64,000 nt of DNA, taken from the NCBI GenBank assembly GCA_003225555.1, contig QIAM01000059.1:36955-100954 (forward strand), read 5' to 3'. Every line of letters starts with the position of its first letter. Within the stretch, counting starts at the first letter, position 1. This document shows positions 1 through 8,920 of the stretch, piece by piece. The stretch is from Acidobacteriota bacterium. Lineage in GTDB: Bacteria; Acidobacteriota; Terriglobia; Terriglobales; Acidobacteriaceae. The position numbers and the translations under genes were made by a program. The notes beneath the pieces are model-generated. The model was not told the origin of the DNA, did not search any database, and saw only the letters and a list, made by a program, of their open reading frames with translations.

Positions 1-20
1 TTCAAGCGGGTGATTATTCC

Positions 21-1379
21 GTGGCTGGTAAAAACACTGGAACCTCCCCCGAACTAAGCCACGCCGAGAAACCACTGACGATGCCCCTGCCCACCAAAAA
101 TTCGCCGCCCGCCAATGCTGCGCCAACCTCCAGTCGCAAGCCGTTCTACACGTCTCTTTGGGTGCAGGTCGTGTTCGCCATCGTCGCCGCGTTAATTTTT
201 GGCTACGCCAGCCCAGCACGCGCCGTTGCGATGAAGCCTCTGGGCGACGCCTTCATTCGCCTGATCACCATGATCATCACGATCATCATCTTCTGCACAG
301 TCGTCACCGGCATCGCCGGCATGCAGGATTTGAAGAAGGCCGGCCGCGTCGGCGGCAAAGCGCTTCTGTATTTTGAAATCGTCTCCACGCTGGCGCTGGT
401 GATCGGCTTGATCGTCGGCAACGTAGTTCGCCCCGGCAGCGGCTTCAACATCAACCCGGCATCGTTGGACAGCGCGGCCGTCCGCGAGTATGCCGGGCAG
501 GCGAAGGCGCAGAGTGTCACCGAATTCCTGATGCACATCATTCCCACCACGGTGACGGATGCGTTCGCCAAGGGCGACATCCTGCAAGTGGTCTTCGTCT
601 CGCTCCTGTTCGGCCTTGCGCTTTCCGCGGCGGGAGGTCGAGGAAAGGTTCTGCTCGATATCCTTGAGTCGCTGACCCAGGTCGTCTTCCGCGTAGTGAA
701 CATCGTCATGCGCTTCGCCCCCATCGGCGCGTTCGGAGCCATGGCTTTCACCATCGGCAAGTATGGACTGGCTTCGCTCGGCCCCCTGGCCAAGCTGATC
801 GCGACGTTCTACGTCACGTCGATTCTCTTCGTGCTGGTCGTGCTCGGCGCCATTGCCCGTATCGCAGGCTTCAGCATCGTCAAGTTTCTCCTCTATATCA
901 AAGAGGAGGTCCTGCTGGTGTTGGCTACCAGTTCTTCCGAAACCGCGATTCCCACGCTCATGGAGAAACTCGAAAAGCTCGGCTGCTCACGTTCTCTCGT
1001 CGCGCTGGTAGTGCCGACGGGATACACGTTCAACACCGACGGTAGCAGCCTCTACATGACGCTGGCCGCACTGTTCGTCGCCCAGGCCACGAATACACAC
1101 CTGACGCTGCTGCAGCAGATGACTATCTTTTCGGTCGCGGTGCTGACCTCGAAGGGCGCGAGCGGAGTGCAAGGAGCTTCTTTTATCGCACTGGTCGCGA
1201 CGCTGTCCGTAGTTCCCACGATACCGGTGGCGGGGATGGCGTTGATCCTGGGCATCGACCGGTTCATGAGCATGTTTCGCGCCCTGGTGAACATGGTCGG
1301 CAACGGAGTAGCAACCCTCATCGTGGCGCGATGGGAGAATGAACTCGATCCGGAGGCGCTAAAAGGCTGGCTGGCGTGA
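21..1379 (+). CDS. Dicarboxylate/amino acid:cation symporter (DAACS family)
   Basis: Inner-membrane secondary transporter that takes up C4-dicarboxylates or acidic amino acids with Na+ or H+. The roughly 450 residues fit the family. The segment [14 protein letters not shown] and the following [15 protein letters not shown] are the family's hairpin-1 and unwound-TM7 signatures. About 40 polar residues precede the first membrane segment. The start is uncertain: a GTG at 21 is used here, an ATG lies at 81, and the frame is open to the window edge, so the gene may begin further upstream. Substrate cannot be assigned from sequence alone. Confidence 0.88.
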   Translation: MAGKNTGTSPELSHAEKPLTMPLPTKNSPPANAAPTSSRKPFYTSLWVQVVFAIVAALIFGYASPARAVAMKPLGDAFIRLITMIITIIIFCTVVTGIAGMQDLKKAGRVGGKALLYFEIVSTLALVIGLIVGNVVRPGSGFNINPASLDSAAVREYAGQAKAQSVTEFLMHIIPTTVTDAFAKGDILQVVFVSLLFGLALSAAGGRGKVLLDILESLTQVVFRVVNIVMRFAPIGAFGAMAFTIGKYGLASLGPLAKLIATFYVTSILFVLVVLGAIARIAGFSIVKFLLYIKEEVLLVLATSSSETAIPTLMEKLEKLGCSRSLVALVVPTGYTFNTDGSSLYMTLAALFVAQATNTHLTLLQQMTIFSVAVLTSKGASGVQGASFIALVATLSVVPTIPVAGMALILGIDRFMSMFRALVNMVGNGVATLIVARWENELDPEALKGWLA

Positions 1380-1540
1380 GTCCGCCATAAATTTGTTCGG
1401 GAGGATGCGCCCAAATAAAGTGGTGCGTCGTCTGTTACGTTCAACCAGTCGCCTGACGCTCTGTAGGCCTCCTTTTGTTTTCCTTGTAAAGGACCGGCTA
1501 AGATGCAGAGGCCATTCGTTTCTTGCGGGGCGGTGTAAAC

Positions 1541-2365
1541 ATGGCAAGTCCTTGGACTGCGCTAACTCTGAGCATTGTGCTTCTCGTCGCTGCGATCGTC
1601 TTTCACTCTGATGCCGAGGCGCAAACTAGCGCCCAACTGAAGAATAATCATGTGGTATGCGGAGGGAGTGTCCTTACCGGACTCGCCAACTCAGGTTCGA
1701 AGTTCACTGTCAAAGTCTTCGCTTTCGTCTCCACCGACGTTTACGGAATGAATCACCACGAACGGTCTGTAGGCTCGGCGAAGGTCATATTGCTCACACA
1801 GGGCAAGATGGGGCACGAAATATCTGCAGTGACGGATTCTCGTGGTATTGCTGAATTCTCCGAGGTCCCGTCCGGAACCTACACAATCCACATTGAAGGC
1901 GCGCGTTTCTGGGAGTCCCAGGCAAGGCTCACGGTCAACGCTTTTGACGATACCCCGACCGCAGTCCGCTTGATATGGCCGCAGCGGGCGTATTCCGTTC
2001 GGCAGGTGCGTGGATGGTTGATGGACTCGAATGACGGCGCGGGGGCAATCGTGTGGTCAATGGGAGAACCGAACTACAAACCGCGGCCTTTCTTCGCGGC
2101 GCAAGTCCAACTGATAGACCTGACTTCCGGTTCAGTTCTCGCACGTACCCAGACCGACAAAGAGGGCTACTATGACTTTCATTCGGTCGGCCCCGGCTTT
2201 TACCTCGTGCGATTCAACGAGGACGCTGACGCAAGTTCCCCGAATTTCAATATGGCCGTCGAAGTGGATGACAAGGCTGCAGAGGAACATCCACCAGCGT
2301 TGAAGGCCGAGAAGCACAACTGCGGCTCTGGACTCTATCTTTGCTCTGGACTCTATCTTTACTGA
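1541..2365 (+). CDS. Secreted hypothetical protein with carboxypeptidase-regulatory-like repeats
   Basis: Unrecognised 274-residue protein. A signal peptide is evident (hydrophobic ALTLSIVLLVAAIVF, then AEA cleavage region). Two stretches, about residues 60-125 and 175-230, look like CarboxypepD_reg/SpaA-type beta-sandwich modules: VLARTQTDKEGYYDFHSVGPG is the typical 'turn plus GYYDF' pattern. The ATG at 1541 is preferred over an in-frame TTG at 1523 because the signal peptide then has a normal length. The last codons are a tandem duplication giving SGLYLCSGLYLY. Function unknown; possibly a cell-surface or periplasmic adhesion-type protein. Confidence 0.62.
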   Translation: MASPWTALTLSIVLLVAAIVFHSDAEAQTSAQLKNNHVVCGGSVLTGLANSGSKFTVKVFAFVSTDVYGMNHHERSVGSAKVILLTQGKMGHEISAVTDSRGIAEFSEVPSGTYTIHIEGARFWESQARLTVNAFDDTPTAVRLIWPQRAYSVRQVRGWLMDSNDGAGAIVWSMGEPNYKPRPFFAAQVQLIDLTSGSVLARTQTDKEGYYDFHSVGPGFYLVRFNEDADASSPNFNMAVEVDDKAAEEHPPALKAEKHNCGSGLYLCSGLYLY

Positions 2366-2495
2366 GGGTATGAATGGTAGTGCGGCAGCCGCGGGCTTTG
2401 CCATGTTGGTGCGTTCACAGTTGGTGATGAATGGCAATTACCGCGACCGCTGACCAGGGCCTTTGCGATGAGCCTTTGTTGGGAATGGAATCTCT

Positions 2496-3185
2496 ATGAC
2501 AGGAAAGGTTGCTCTGGTTACCGGGGCCAATGGCGGCCTCGGAACTCACGTTACGAAAGCCGTGCTGGATGAGGGTTTCACGGTCGTCGGCCTCGCCCCT
2601 CGAATCCAGCAGTCCGACTTCGGCCATCCGAACTTCATCGCCCTTCCCGCCGCGCTCACGAGCCTCGAAGCTGCGAAGAAGGCTGTCGACACGGTGATCG
2701 CACGCTTCGTCAAGATTGACGTACTCGCGCATCTGGTCGGCGGTTTCGCCGGCGGCCAGACCGTCGCTGCAACCGACGACGTCACCTGGCAGCGCATGTT
2801 CGACGCGAACCTGAACAGCGCGTTTCACATTCTGCGCGCGGTCATTCCTGAAATGCGCAAGGCTGGAGGCGGACGCATCATCACGATCGGCAGCCGTGCC
2901 GCCGAAGATCCCGGTCCCAAGGTTGGCGCTTACAGCGCGTCGAAGGCGGCGCTGGTGTCGCTGATGAAGACGGTCGCGCGGGAGAACAATGACGCGGGCA
3001 TCACCGCGAACGTGATCCTGCCCGGGACCATGGACACGCCTATGAATCGAAAAGACATGCCCGGCGCGGACGTTTCGCAATGGGTGCAGCCCGCCTCGGT
3101 GGCCAGCCTGATCGTGTGGCTGGCGGGAGACGCCGGCAAAGATGTGACCGGCGCCGCGATTCCCGTGTATGGCTGCGGACTTTGA
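2496..3185 (+). CDS. SDR family NAD(P)-dependent oxidoreductase
   Basis: Short-chain dehydrogenase of 229 residues. The N-terminal Rossmann motif TGANGGLGTH binds NAD(P). The catalytic Tyr-Lys pair is in YSASKAAL, and a serine (IGSRAA) precedes it at the usual distance. NVILPGTMDTPMNR matches the C-terminal substrate-loop region. The family reduces or oxidises hydroxyl/keto groups on many small substrates, so the reaction cannot be named. It stands alone between the secreted protein and the Nudix gene and has no obvious operon partner. Confidence 0.88.
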   Translation: MTGKVALVTGANGGLGTHVTKAVLDEGFTVVGLAPRIQQSDFGHPNFIALPAALTSLEAAKKAVDTVIARFVKIDVLAHLVGGFAGGQTVAATDDVTWQRMFDANLNSAFHILRAVIPEMRKAGGGRIITIGSRAAEDPGPKVGAYSASKAALVSLMKTVARENNDAGITANVILPGTMDTPMNRKDMPGADVSQWVQPASVASLIVWLAGDAGKDVTGAAIPVYGCGL

Positions 3186-3293
3186 GGATTCTGTCCCATT
3201 TTAGTAACTACAGTAACTCCCCTACTGCACAATTTTTGTTGCACGTCAACATTCGTGAAATATCTTGCGAGTAACATCTTTGCAGGAGGCCGC

Positions 3294-3815
3294 ATGGGTT
3301 CGCCGCGCATTGCAAAGTCGCTGCCGCTTCAAGTAGCCGCGGTCTGCTACCGAAGACGCGGCAGTGCGATCGAATTCCTGCTGGTCAACACCAACGGTGG
3401 CAGCAAGTGGACCTTCCCCAAGGGCTCGCCCGAAGCACGCCTCTCTCATAGCCAGGCGGCGGAACGGGAAGCCGCGGAAGAAGCCGGCGCATTGGGCACA
3501 ATAGAGCCGCGTCACTTTCATCTCTACATTCATTCGAAGGGGGTGTTCTGGCAGCCTGGCGGCGTCCAGGAATTCGTGATCAAGGCTTTCCTGATGGAAG
3601 TAAATCAAACTCGGCGACCGGACGAAGCTTTGCGGCAGCCCACCTGGTTCAGTCCGGACGAGGCCAAGCGCCGTCTGGCCAAGGGCCGCGAGGTAAAATA
3701 TGCCCGCGAACTGGAAGCAGCCATCGATCGCGCTCTGGATCGCATCCACTTCCACTCCGCGCTGTTGGGCACTGATCCGGGATCTCGCCACGCCCGCGCC
3801 GCAGCCCAGTCTTAA
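3294..3815 (+). CDS. Nudix hydrolase
   Basis: Probable pyrophosphohydrolase of nucleoside-diphosphate-X substrates, 173 residues. The Nudix box ends in REAAEEAGA, matching the conserved REUXEEXGU helix, but the earlier Glu of the box (seven residues after the Gly) is Leu. This variation occurs in the DIPP-like branch that starts with an FPKG motif, which is also present here (TFPKGS). An upstream in-frame GTG at 3255 exists. The ATG at 3294 is preferred because AGGAGG lies four bases before it. Substrate not assignable. Confidence 0.85.
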   Translation: MGSPRIAKSLPLQVAAVCYRRRGSAIEFLLVNTNGGSKWTFPKGSPEARLSHSQAAEREAAEEAGALGTIEPRHFHLYIHSKGVFWQPGGVQEFVIKAFLMEVNQTRRPDEALRQPTWFSPDEAKRRLAKGREVKYARELEAAIDRALDRIHFHSALLGTDPGSRHARAAAQS

Positions 3816-3877
3816 ACTCTTCCCCCCACCTGCACTCCATCCCTCCCTCGATTTTGTGAGACGATAACTTCAAGCTC

Positions 3878-5866
3878 ATGATCCAGCTTTCCGGCGCCGG
3901 AAAACGCTTCGGCCACAAACTCCTGTTTGAAAACGTCGACTGGCTGATTACGTCCCACGACCGGATCGGCCTCGTGGGCGCCAACGGCACAGGCAAGTCG
4001 ACGCTGATGAAGATCCTGGCCGGGCTCGACACGCTCGACTACGGCGCGCTCACCATCGCCAAGGGCACTTCCGCCGGATACCTTCCGCAGGACGGGCTCT
4101 CGCTCTCAGGCCGAACAGTCTTTGCCGAATGCATGTCCGTGTTTGCCGAACTGCGCGCGATGGAGCAGGAACTGGAAACTCTGACTCACAGCATCGCAGA
4201 GCTCGACCACACCAGCGCGGAATACTCCGATGTCGCCGACCGCTACCATCGTCTCGAGCACGAGTTCCGCACACGCGACGGCTACTCCATTGAGGCCGAG
4301 GTCGGAAGAATCCTCATGGGTTTGGGTTTCAGTAAAGAAGACTGGCAGCGGCAGACCGACGAATTCTCCGGGGGCTGGCAGATGCGGCTGGCGCTGGTCA
4401 AATTGCTGCTGCAGAAACCAACGCTGCTGCTGCTCGACGAACCCACGAACCACCTCGATCTGGAAGCGCGCAACTGGCTGGAAGAGTACCTTCACGATTA
4501 TCCGCACTCCTTCGTACTCATCTCGCACGACCGCTACTTCCTTGATGTGACCGTCAACAAAATCGCGGAGATCTGGAACAAGCGATTCTGGTTCTATACC
4601 GGCAACTACGACAAGTTTCTCTCCCAGAAGACGCAGCGCAATGAGCAGTTACAAGCGGCGTATCGAAACCAGCGCGAGCGCATCGAGCAACTGGAAGTCT
4701 TCATCAACCGGTTCCGCTACCAGGCAACAAAAGCGAAGCAGGTCCAGAGCCGCATCAAGGAACTCGAGAAGATGGAGCGGATCGAGATTCCCCCGGAAGA
4801 AACGACCATCCACTTCTCCTTCCCGCAGCCGAAGGCCAGCGGCCGCATTGTGGCCGAGTTCGAAAATGTGGCGAAAAGTTATGGAGAGAAAGAGGTCTTC
4901 CGCAACGTCGGTTTCATGATCGAACGCGGCGACCGGATCGCACTTGTAGGTGTGAACGGAGCAGGTAAATCTACCCTCATCAAGCTGCTCGCGGGCTCTG
5001 AGCCGCTCACCGGCGGCGAGTTCCGGCTTGGACACAATGTTCAGGCTGACTACTTTGCCCAGGACCAGTACAAAGAACTCAATCCCGACGCCCGCATGAT
5101 TGACGATCTCGGCGACGTGTCGCCGCGGTCCACGCAGACCGAGCTGCGCAGCCTGCTGGGATGTTTTCTCTTCTCCGAAGACGACGTCTTCAAGAAAATC
5201 GGAGTGCTCTCCGGCGGAGAGCGCGGCCGCTATGCCCTGCTGCGTATGCTGCTGCACCCTGCGAACTTTCTGCTGCTGGACGAACCTACCAACCATCTCG
5301 ATCTGCGCGCCAAAGACGTCCTCCTGAATGCGCTGGTGGAATACACGGGCACGGTCGTGTTCGTCTCACACGATCGCTATTTCATCGACAGGCTGGCCAC
5401 GCGCGTTTTCGAGGTCGGCGGCGGAAAGGTCGACGTCTACCCCGGGAACTACGAGGACTACCTCTGGCGCAAGCAGGGCGGCTCGCAAGCCGTACCCACG
5501 CTTGAAGATGTTCCCGGAGTGACGACGAAAGCCCAGACGGCTGCGGGTGCCCCACTTCTCGCCGCCGTTGCGAGAAGTGGGCACAACGGCAATCGCGGCC
5601 CCGAAGCCCCAGGCTCCGTAGAGGCGTCCAAGAAACGATTGAACCCCATCAAGCGCAAGCAGATCGAGGACCGTGTCCACGAACTGGAAGAAGAGATCGC
5701 GCGGGTTGAGGCCTCGATCTCCCACTGCGAGGCCGCGCTGCAGAACTTTGTGAGCGCCGACGAGAGCCAGCGCCAGTCGCAGGAACTCGACCAGCATAAA
5801 GCGAGCCACGCGGCACTCCTTCACGAATGGGAGGAACTGGGCGCAGCACTTCAGGAGTCGGACTAG
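3878..5866 (+). CDS. ABC-F family ATP-binding protein
   Basis: Soluble duplicated ABC ATPase of 662 residues. ABC-F proteins act on ribosomes (translation factors or antibiotic target protection) rather than in transport. The first domain has Walker A GANGTGKST, signature FSGGW and Walker B LLLLDEPTNHLD. The second has GVNGAGKST, LSGGE and LLLDEPTNHLD. A linker with paired helices lies between them, and the C-terminal 90 residues are a predicted coiled coil (RVHELEEEIARVEASI) as in the Uup/YdiF type. A low-complexity segment between the second ATPase domain and the coiled coil is encoded by an inserted hairpin repeat (separate entry). Confidence 0.93.
   Translation: MIQLSGAGKRFGHKLLFENVDWLITSHDRIGLVGANGTGKSTLMKILAGLDTLDYGALTIAKGTSAGYLPQDGLSLSGRTVFAECMSVFAELRAMEQELETLTHSIAELDHTSAEYSDVADRYHRLEHEFRTRDGYSIEAEVGRILMGLGFSKEDWQRQTDEFSGGWQMRLALVKLLLQKPTLLLLDEPTNHLDLEARNWLEEYLHDYPHSFVLISHDRYFLDVTVNKIAEIWNKRFWFYTGNYDKFLSQKTQRNEQLQAAYRNQRERIEQLEVFINRFRYQATKAKQVQSRIKELEKMERIEIPPEETTIHFSFPQPKASGRIVAEFENVAKSYGEKEVFRNVGFMIERGDRIALVGVNGAGKSTLIKLLAGSEPLTGGEFRLGHNVQADYFAQDQYKELNPDARMIDDLGDVSPRSTQTELRSLLGCFLFSEDDVFKKIGVLSGGERGRYALLRMLLHPANFLLLDEPTNHLDLRAKDVLLNALVEYTGTVVFVSHDRYFIDRLATRVFEVGGGKVDVYPGNYEDYLWRKQGGSQAVPTLEDVPGVTTKAQTAAGAPLLAAVARSGHNGNRGPEAPGSVEASKKRLNPIKRKQIEDRVHELEEEIARVEASISHCEAALQNFVSADESQRQSQELDQHKASHAALLHEWEELGAALQESD
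5547..5584. repeat. Hairpin repeat inside the ABC-F coding sequence
   Basis: Inverted repeat with arms GTGCCCCACTTCTCGC and GCGAGAAGTGGGCAC around a 7-base loop, with one bulged C. It is read in frame as the linker residues GAPLLAAVARSGHN of the ABC-F protein. A near-identical hairpin occurs in an intergenic region at 38092-38122, so this is a dispersed element that has entered a gene. Confidence 0.75.
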
Positions 5867-6041
5867 TTCCATTCCTGTTCCGCACCCGTACAGCATCTTC
5901 CGTAATCTCGGTGCAGCACTTACCCCTGTGCGATAGTCAGATTGGCCAAACGGCCACGAACTTCAAATTCCAGGATTAGCCCAGAAAGCGCGTCCGGCGA
6001 CAGCCAAGCCAGACGCCGCGCGGGAACCGAAGGAAGGTCGC

Positions 6042-6533
6042 ATGCTCCAGTCATCCGATAACTCGTTCCTGAAGTCCAGTTCACCGGCTTCCAACCCCAA
6101 CGCCTACAACCCAATCAAGACCGTCACCGCGCCTATCGATCAAGCCACCATCGGTCGCACCGTCATGATCAAGGGCGAAATCAGCGGCTCCGAAGCTCTT
6201 TACATCGACGGCCGCATCGAAGGCAAGATCATCATGCCCGAGAGCCGTGTCACCATTGGCCGCAACGGCAAGGTCGATGCCAGCATCACCGCCCGCGAAG
6301 TCGTAGTCATGGGCAAAGTGACCGGCAACATCGAGTGCAGCGACCGCGTGGACATCCGTAGCGAAGGCTCGGTCAGCGGAGACATCTCGACCGTACGCAT
6401 CAGCGTCGAAGACGGCGCCGCGCTAAAAGGCGGCATTCAGGTACATGCCGATCACAAACAAGAAAAGGCGCAGAGTCAGCCTCAGCAAAAATCCGACTCG
6501 CCAAAAGCTCTGGCCGCAACCGCCAGCGCGTAA
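6042..6533 (+). CDS. Bactofilin family cytoskeletal protein
   Basis: Polymer-forming protein of 163 residues. The central segment, roughly residues 40-135, has the right-handed beta-helix periodicity of bactofilins (GSEALYIDGRIEGKI, NGKVDASI, VTGNIECSDRVDI, GSVSGDIS). The N- and C-terminal tails are polar and disordered, as usual. Bactofilins form filaments at the membrane and help position cell-wall or polar machinery. The ATG is preceded by AAGGAAG. A rho-independent terminator follows about 26 bases after the stop codon. Confidence 0.92.
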   Translation: MLQSSDNSFLKSSSPASNPNAYNPIKTVTAPIDQATIGRTVMIKGEISGSEALYIDGRIEGKIIMPESRVTIGRNGKVDASITAREVVVMGKVTGNIECSDRVDIRSEGSVSGDISTVRISVEDGAALKGGIQVHADHKQEKAQSQPQQKSDSPKALAATASA

Positions 6534-6559
6534 GACAAAAAGGTCCAGGCATGAACAAA

Positions 6560-6590
6560 GGGCACGCCAAAAGCGTGCCCTCACGTTTTT
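6560..6590 (+). terminator. Rho-independent terminator after the bactofilin gene
   Basis: Perfect 8-bp stem GGGCACGC / GCGTGCCC with a 5-base loop. It is followed after five bases by a run of five T on the plus strand. It lies between the bactofilin stop and the convergent msrB gene. Confidence 0.7.
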
Positions 6591-6636
6591 CTCCGCGTTC
6601 TCTGCGGCTCTTCTCCGCGCACTCTGCGATAAAGCC

Positions 6637-7041
6637 TTACTTCTTGTCCTTCGCCTTCAAATCCAAAGCCGCCGAATTCATGCAATAGCGAAGCCCGGTC
6701 GGAGTGGGACCATCCTCAAACACATGCCCCAGATGAGCATCGCATTTCGCACACCGTACCTCCGTTCGAACCATACCGTAAGTCGAGTCTTTGTGTTCGA
6801 TGACTTGACCCTGTTCCGCCGGCTGATAAAAACTAGGCCACCCAGTCCCGGAGTCGAACTTAGTCTCCGAGTCGAACAACGGCTCCCCGCAGCAGACGCA
6901 GTGATACATCCCGGGATCCTTCGTCTTCCAGTACTTGCCGGTAAAGGCGCGCTCTGTGCCGGCCTCCCGCGTAACGTGGTACTGCTCGGGCGTGAGCTTT
7001 TCCTTCCACTCCGCCTCAGGCTTCTCTACTTTCTCTGCCAT
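6637..7041 (-). CDS. msrB: Peptide-methionine (R)-S-oxide reductase MsrB
   Basis: Repairs methionine-R-sulfoxide in oxidised proteins. The 134 residues are typical. Two CxxC pairs (Cys48/Cys51 and Cys97/Cys100) form the structural zinc site. The catalytic cysteine is Cys120 in [17 protein letters not shown] and the HLGHVF motif are family hallmarks. No signal peptide, so probably cytoplasmic. It is transcribed in the same direction as the flavin reductase gene upstream, 77 bases away, so the two may be co-transcribed. Confidence 0.96.
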   Translation of the reverse strand: MAEKVEKPEAEWKEKLTPEQYHVTREAGTERAFTGKYWKTKDPGMYHCVCCGEPLFDSETKFDSGTGWPSFYQPAEQGQVIEHKDSTYGMVRTEVRCAKCDAHLGHVFEDGPTPTGLRYCMNSAALDLKAKDKK

Positions 7042-7118
7042 AGATCAATCGCTCCATTCCGATGATTTCAGTCGACGGCAATTAGATGTTCCGTAGCCCC
7101 GAAAGTGGCAGCCTCGCG

Positions 7119-7619
7119 CTATCCCTCAATCTCTTCACCAACCTTCTGATACCTCCCTTGAAAAAAAAGTAACGGCTCCCCGTCCCGCACGACAACATCC
7201 TCCACCTCAGCAATGAAGATGGTATGGTCGCCTGCTTCCTGCGACGAGTGCAAACGGCATTCCAGATAGGCGAGCGCCCCATGCAGCACGGGAGTACCGT
7301 GCTTCGTCCGGTCAAACCGCGCACCGGCTTCGTGTTCCGCGTCATCGTGCGTCCGCACAGTTCTTGCGTAATACTCCGAGATCCCGCGCTGGTCGGCGCG
7401 CAGCACGTTAATCCCAAACCTCTTTTTGGCTTGCAGATGCGCATGGGTGCGCGCTTTGTGATCCACACAAACCAGCACCAGCAAGGGATCGAGTGAGACT
7501 GACGCGAATGCGTTGGCAGTCATGCCGTGCACTTCGCCATCCAGGTCGAGCGTAATGATGGTCACCCCAGTGGCAAAGCTGCCCATCGCTTTTCGGAATT
7601 CGGCCGTGGTCAAGCTCAT
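7119..7619 (-). CDS. Flavin reductase-like FMN-binding protein
   Basis: Split-barrel flavoprotein of 166 residues from the flavin_reduct family (HpaC/NtaB type). The N-terminal FRKAMGSFATGVTIIT and the following GMTANAFASVSLDPLLVLVC are the family's diagnostic FMN-binding segment. Such proteins reduce free FMN/FAD with NAD(P)H or act as flavin-dependent oxidoreductases. The gene diverges from cofG across 95 bases, so it shares a control region with the F420 locus. Whether it works on F420 or a precursor is speculation. Confidence 0.88.
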   Translation of the reverse strand: MSLTTAEFRKAMGSFATGVTIITLDLDGEVHGMTANAFASVSLDPLLVLVCVDHKARTHAHLQAKKRFGINVLRADQRGISEYYARTVRTHDDAEHEAGARFDRTKHGTPVLHGALAYLECRLHSSQEAGDHTIFIAEVEDVVVRDGEPLLFFQGRYQKVGEEIEG

Positions 7620-7714
7620 CTTTTGACTGCCTACAGTACCATGTCGCGATTACTAATTCTGATTCTGACTCCTGTATCATCGTTGCAGCAGAGTACGCTC
7701 ACCGCGCAAGCAAA

Positions 7715-8920
7715 GTGACCCTGACCGGCATAACCGTAGCTCCCTCTGGACGCCCGTCGCGGTGTGGTTCTGTGCTGAGTCGTCTTCGTCCCGGCCTCCC
7801 AATTTCGCGCGATACCGCATTGTGCCTGATCCGCTGCTCCGATGACGATTTGCCGGAGCTTCTTGAGGCCGCTCGTGCTGCCAAACAAAGCTTTAAACCG
7901 GGCGTCATCACCTATTCGCGCAAGGTTTTCCTACCCTTGACTAATCTTTGCCGGGACTATTGCGGTTACTGCATCTTCCGTCGCGATCCGAGCGATCCGG
8001 GCGCACACACGATGACGCCCGAAGAGGTTCTCAACGTCGCCCGCGAGGGCGAAAAACTCAGCTGTACCGAGGCGCTCTTCAGCCTGGGCGACAAGCCGGA
8101 ACTGTTGTTCTCCGAAATGCGGGAGACGCTGCGGCACCTAGGCTACAAGTCCACGCTGCATTATCTGGAAGCGATGTGCGAGCTTGTCCTGCGCGAGACC
8201 AGTTTGCTGCCGCACCCGAATCCCGGCCTTTTAAGTGCCGAATGGATCGCTCGCCTCTCCCGCGTCTCTCCCAGCATGGGGCTAATGCTCGAGACCACTA
8301 ACGTGGAACTGCTGCGACCGGGCGCTGCTCACGACAATGCCCCTGATAAAGTTCCCGCCAAGCGCCTTCGTACGCTTGAAGAGGCCGGCAAGCAAAAAGT
8401 TCCCTTCACCACCGGCTTGCTAATTGGCATTGGCGAATCGACCGAGGATCGCGTCGGGACGCTGCTCGCCATCCGCAATCTGCACGAACGCTACGGCCAC
8501 ATCCAGGAAGTGATCGTGCAGAATTTCCGCGTCAAGCCGACGATTCCGATGGCAGGCTGGCCCGAACCCAGCCAGGGCGAGATGCTCCGCACCGTGGCGG
8601 TAGCCCGCTTGTTAATGCCCAACGTCAATATTCAGGCCCCGCCCAACCTCTCCGCGCCATACTATGAGGAGTTGCTATATGCCGGTATCAATGACTGGGG
8701 AGGGATTTCGCCGCTGACCCCCGACTACATCAATCCGGAGAAACCGTGGCCGCATCTGGATCAGCTTCGCCTGCGGACTGAAGCCAATGGATTCAAGTTG
8801 CGCCAACGTCTGCCCGTGTATCCCGAATTTCTGCCCGGAGTGATGGCCAAACCCGGCCTACTTTCTGACAAGTTGCATGCCGCCGTGGATAATCAAGGCC
8901 TCGCCAGGAGGGCCGCATGA
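7715..8920 (+). CDS. cofG: FO synthase subunit 1 CofG (radical SAM)
   Basis: With CofH, makes the deazaflavin chromophore FO from tyrosine and the ribityl-aminouracil intermediate of riboflavin synthesis. The radical SAM cluster motif CxxxCxxC is at Cys79, Cys83 and Cys86 (LCRDYCGYCIF). SLGDKPE and the C-terminal NDWGGISPLTPD are CofG-type signatures. The start is a GTG, and an exact N-terminus is hard to fix because the first 60 residues are poorly conserved. The stop overlaps the cofD ATG by four bases, so the two are translationally coupled. CofG and CofH are separate here, not fused as in actinobacterial FbiC. Confidence 0.95.
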   Translation: MTLTGITVAPSGRPSRCGSVLSRLRPGLPISRDTALCLIRCSDDDLPELLEAARAAKQSFKPGVITYSRKVFLPLTNLCRDYCGYCIFRRDPSDPGAHTMTPEEVLNVAREGEKLSCTEALFSLGDKPELLFSEMRETLRHLGYKSTLHYLEAMCELVLRETSLLPHPNPGLLSAEWIARLSRVSPSMGLMLETTNVELLRPGAAHDNAPDKVPAKRLRTLEEAGKQKVPFTTGLLIGIGESTEDRVGTLLAIRNLHERYGHIQEVIVQNFRVKPTIPMAGWPEPSQGEMLRTVAVARLLMPNVNIQAPPNLSAPYYEELLYAGINDWGGISPLTPDYINPEKPWPHLDQLRLRTEANGFKLRQRLPVYPEFLPGVMAKPGLLSDKLHAAVDNQGLARRAA

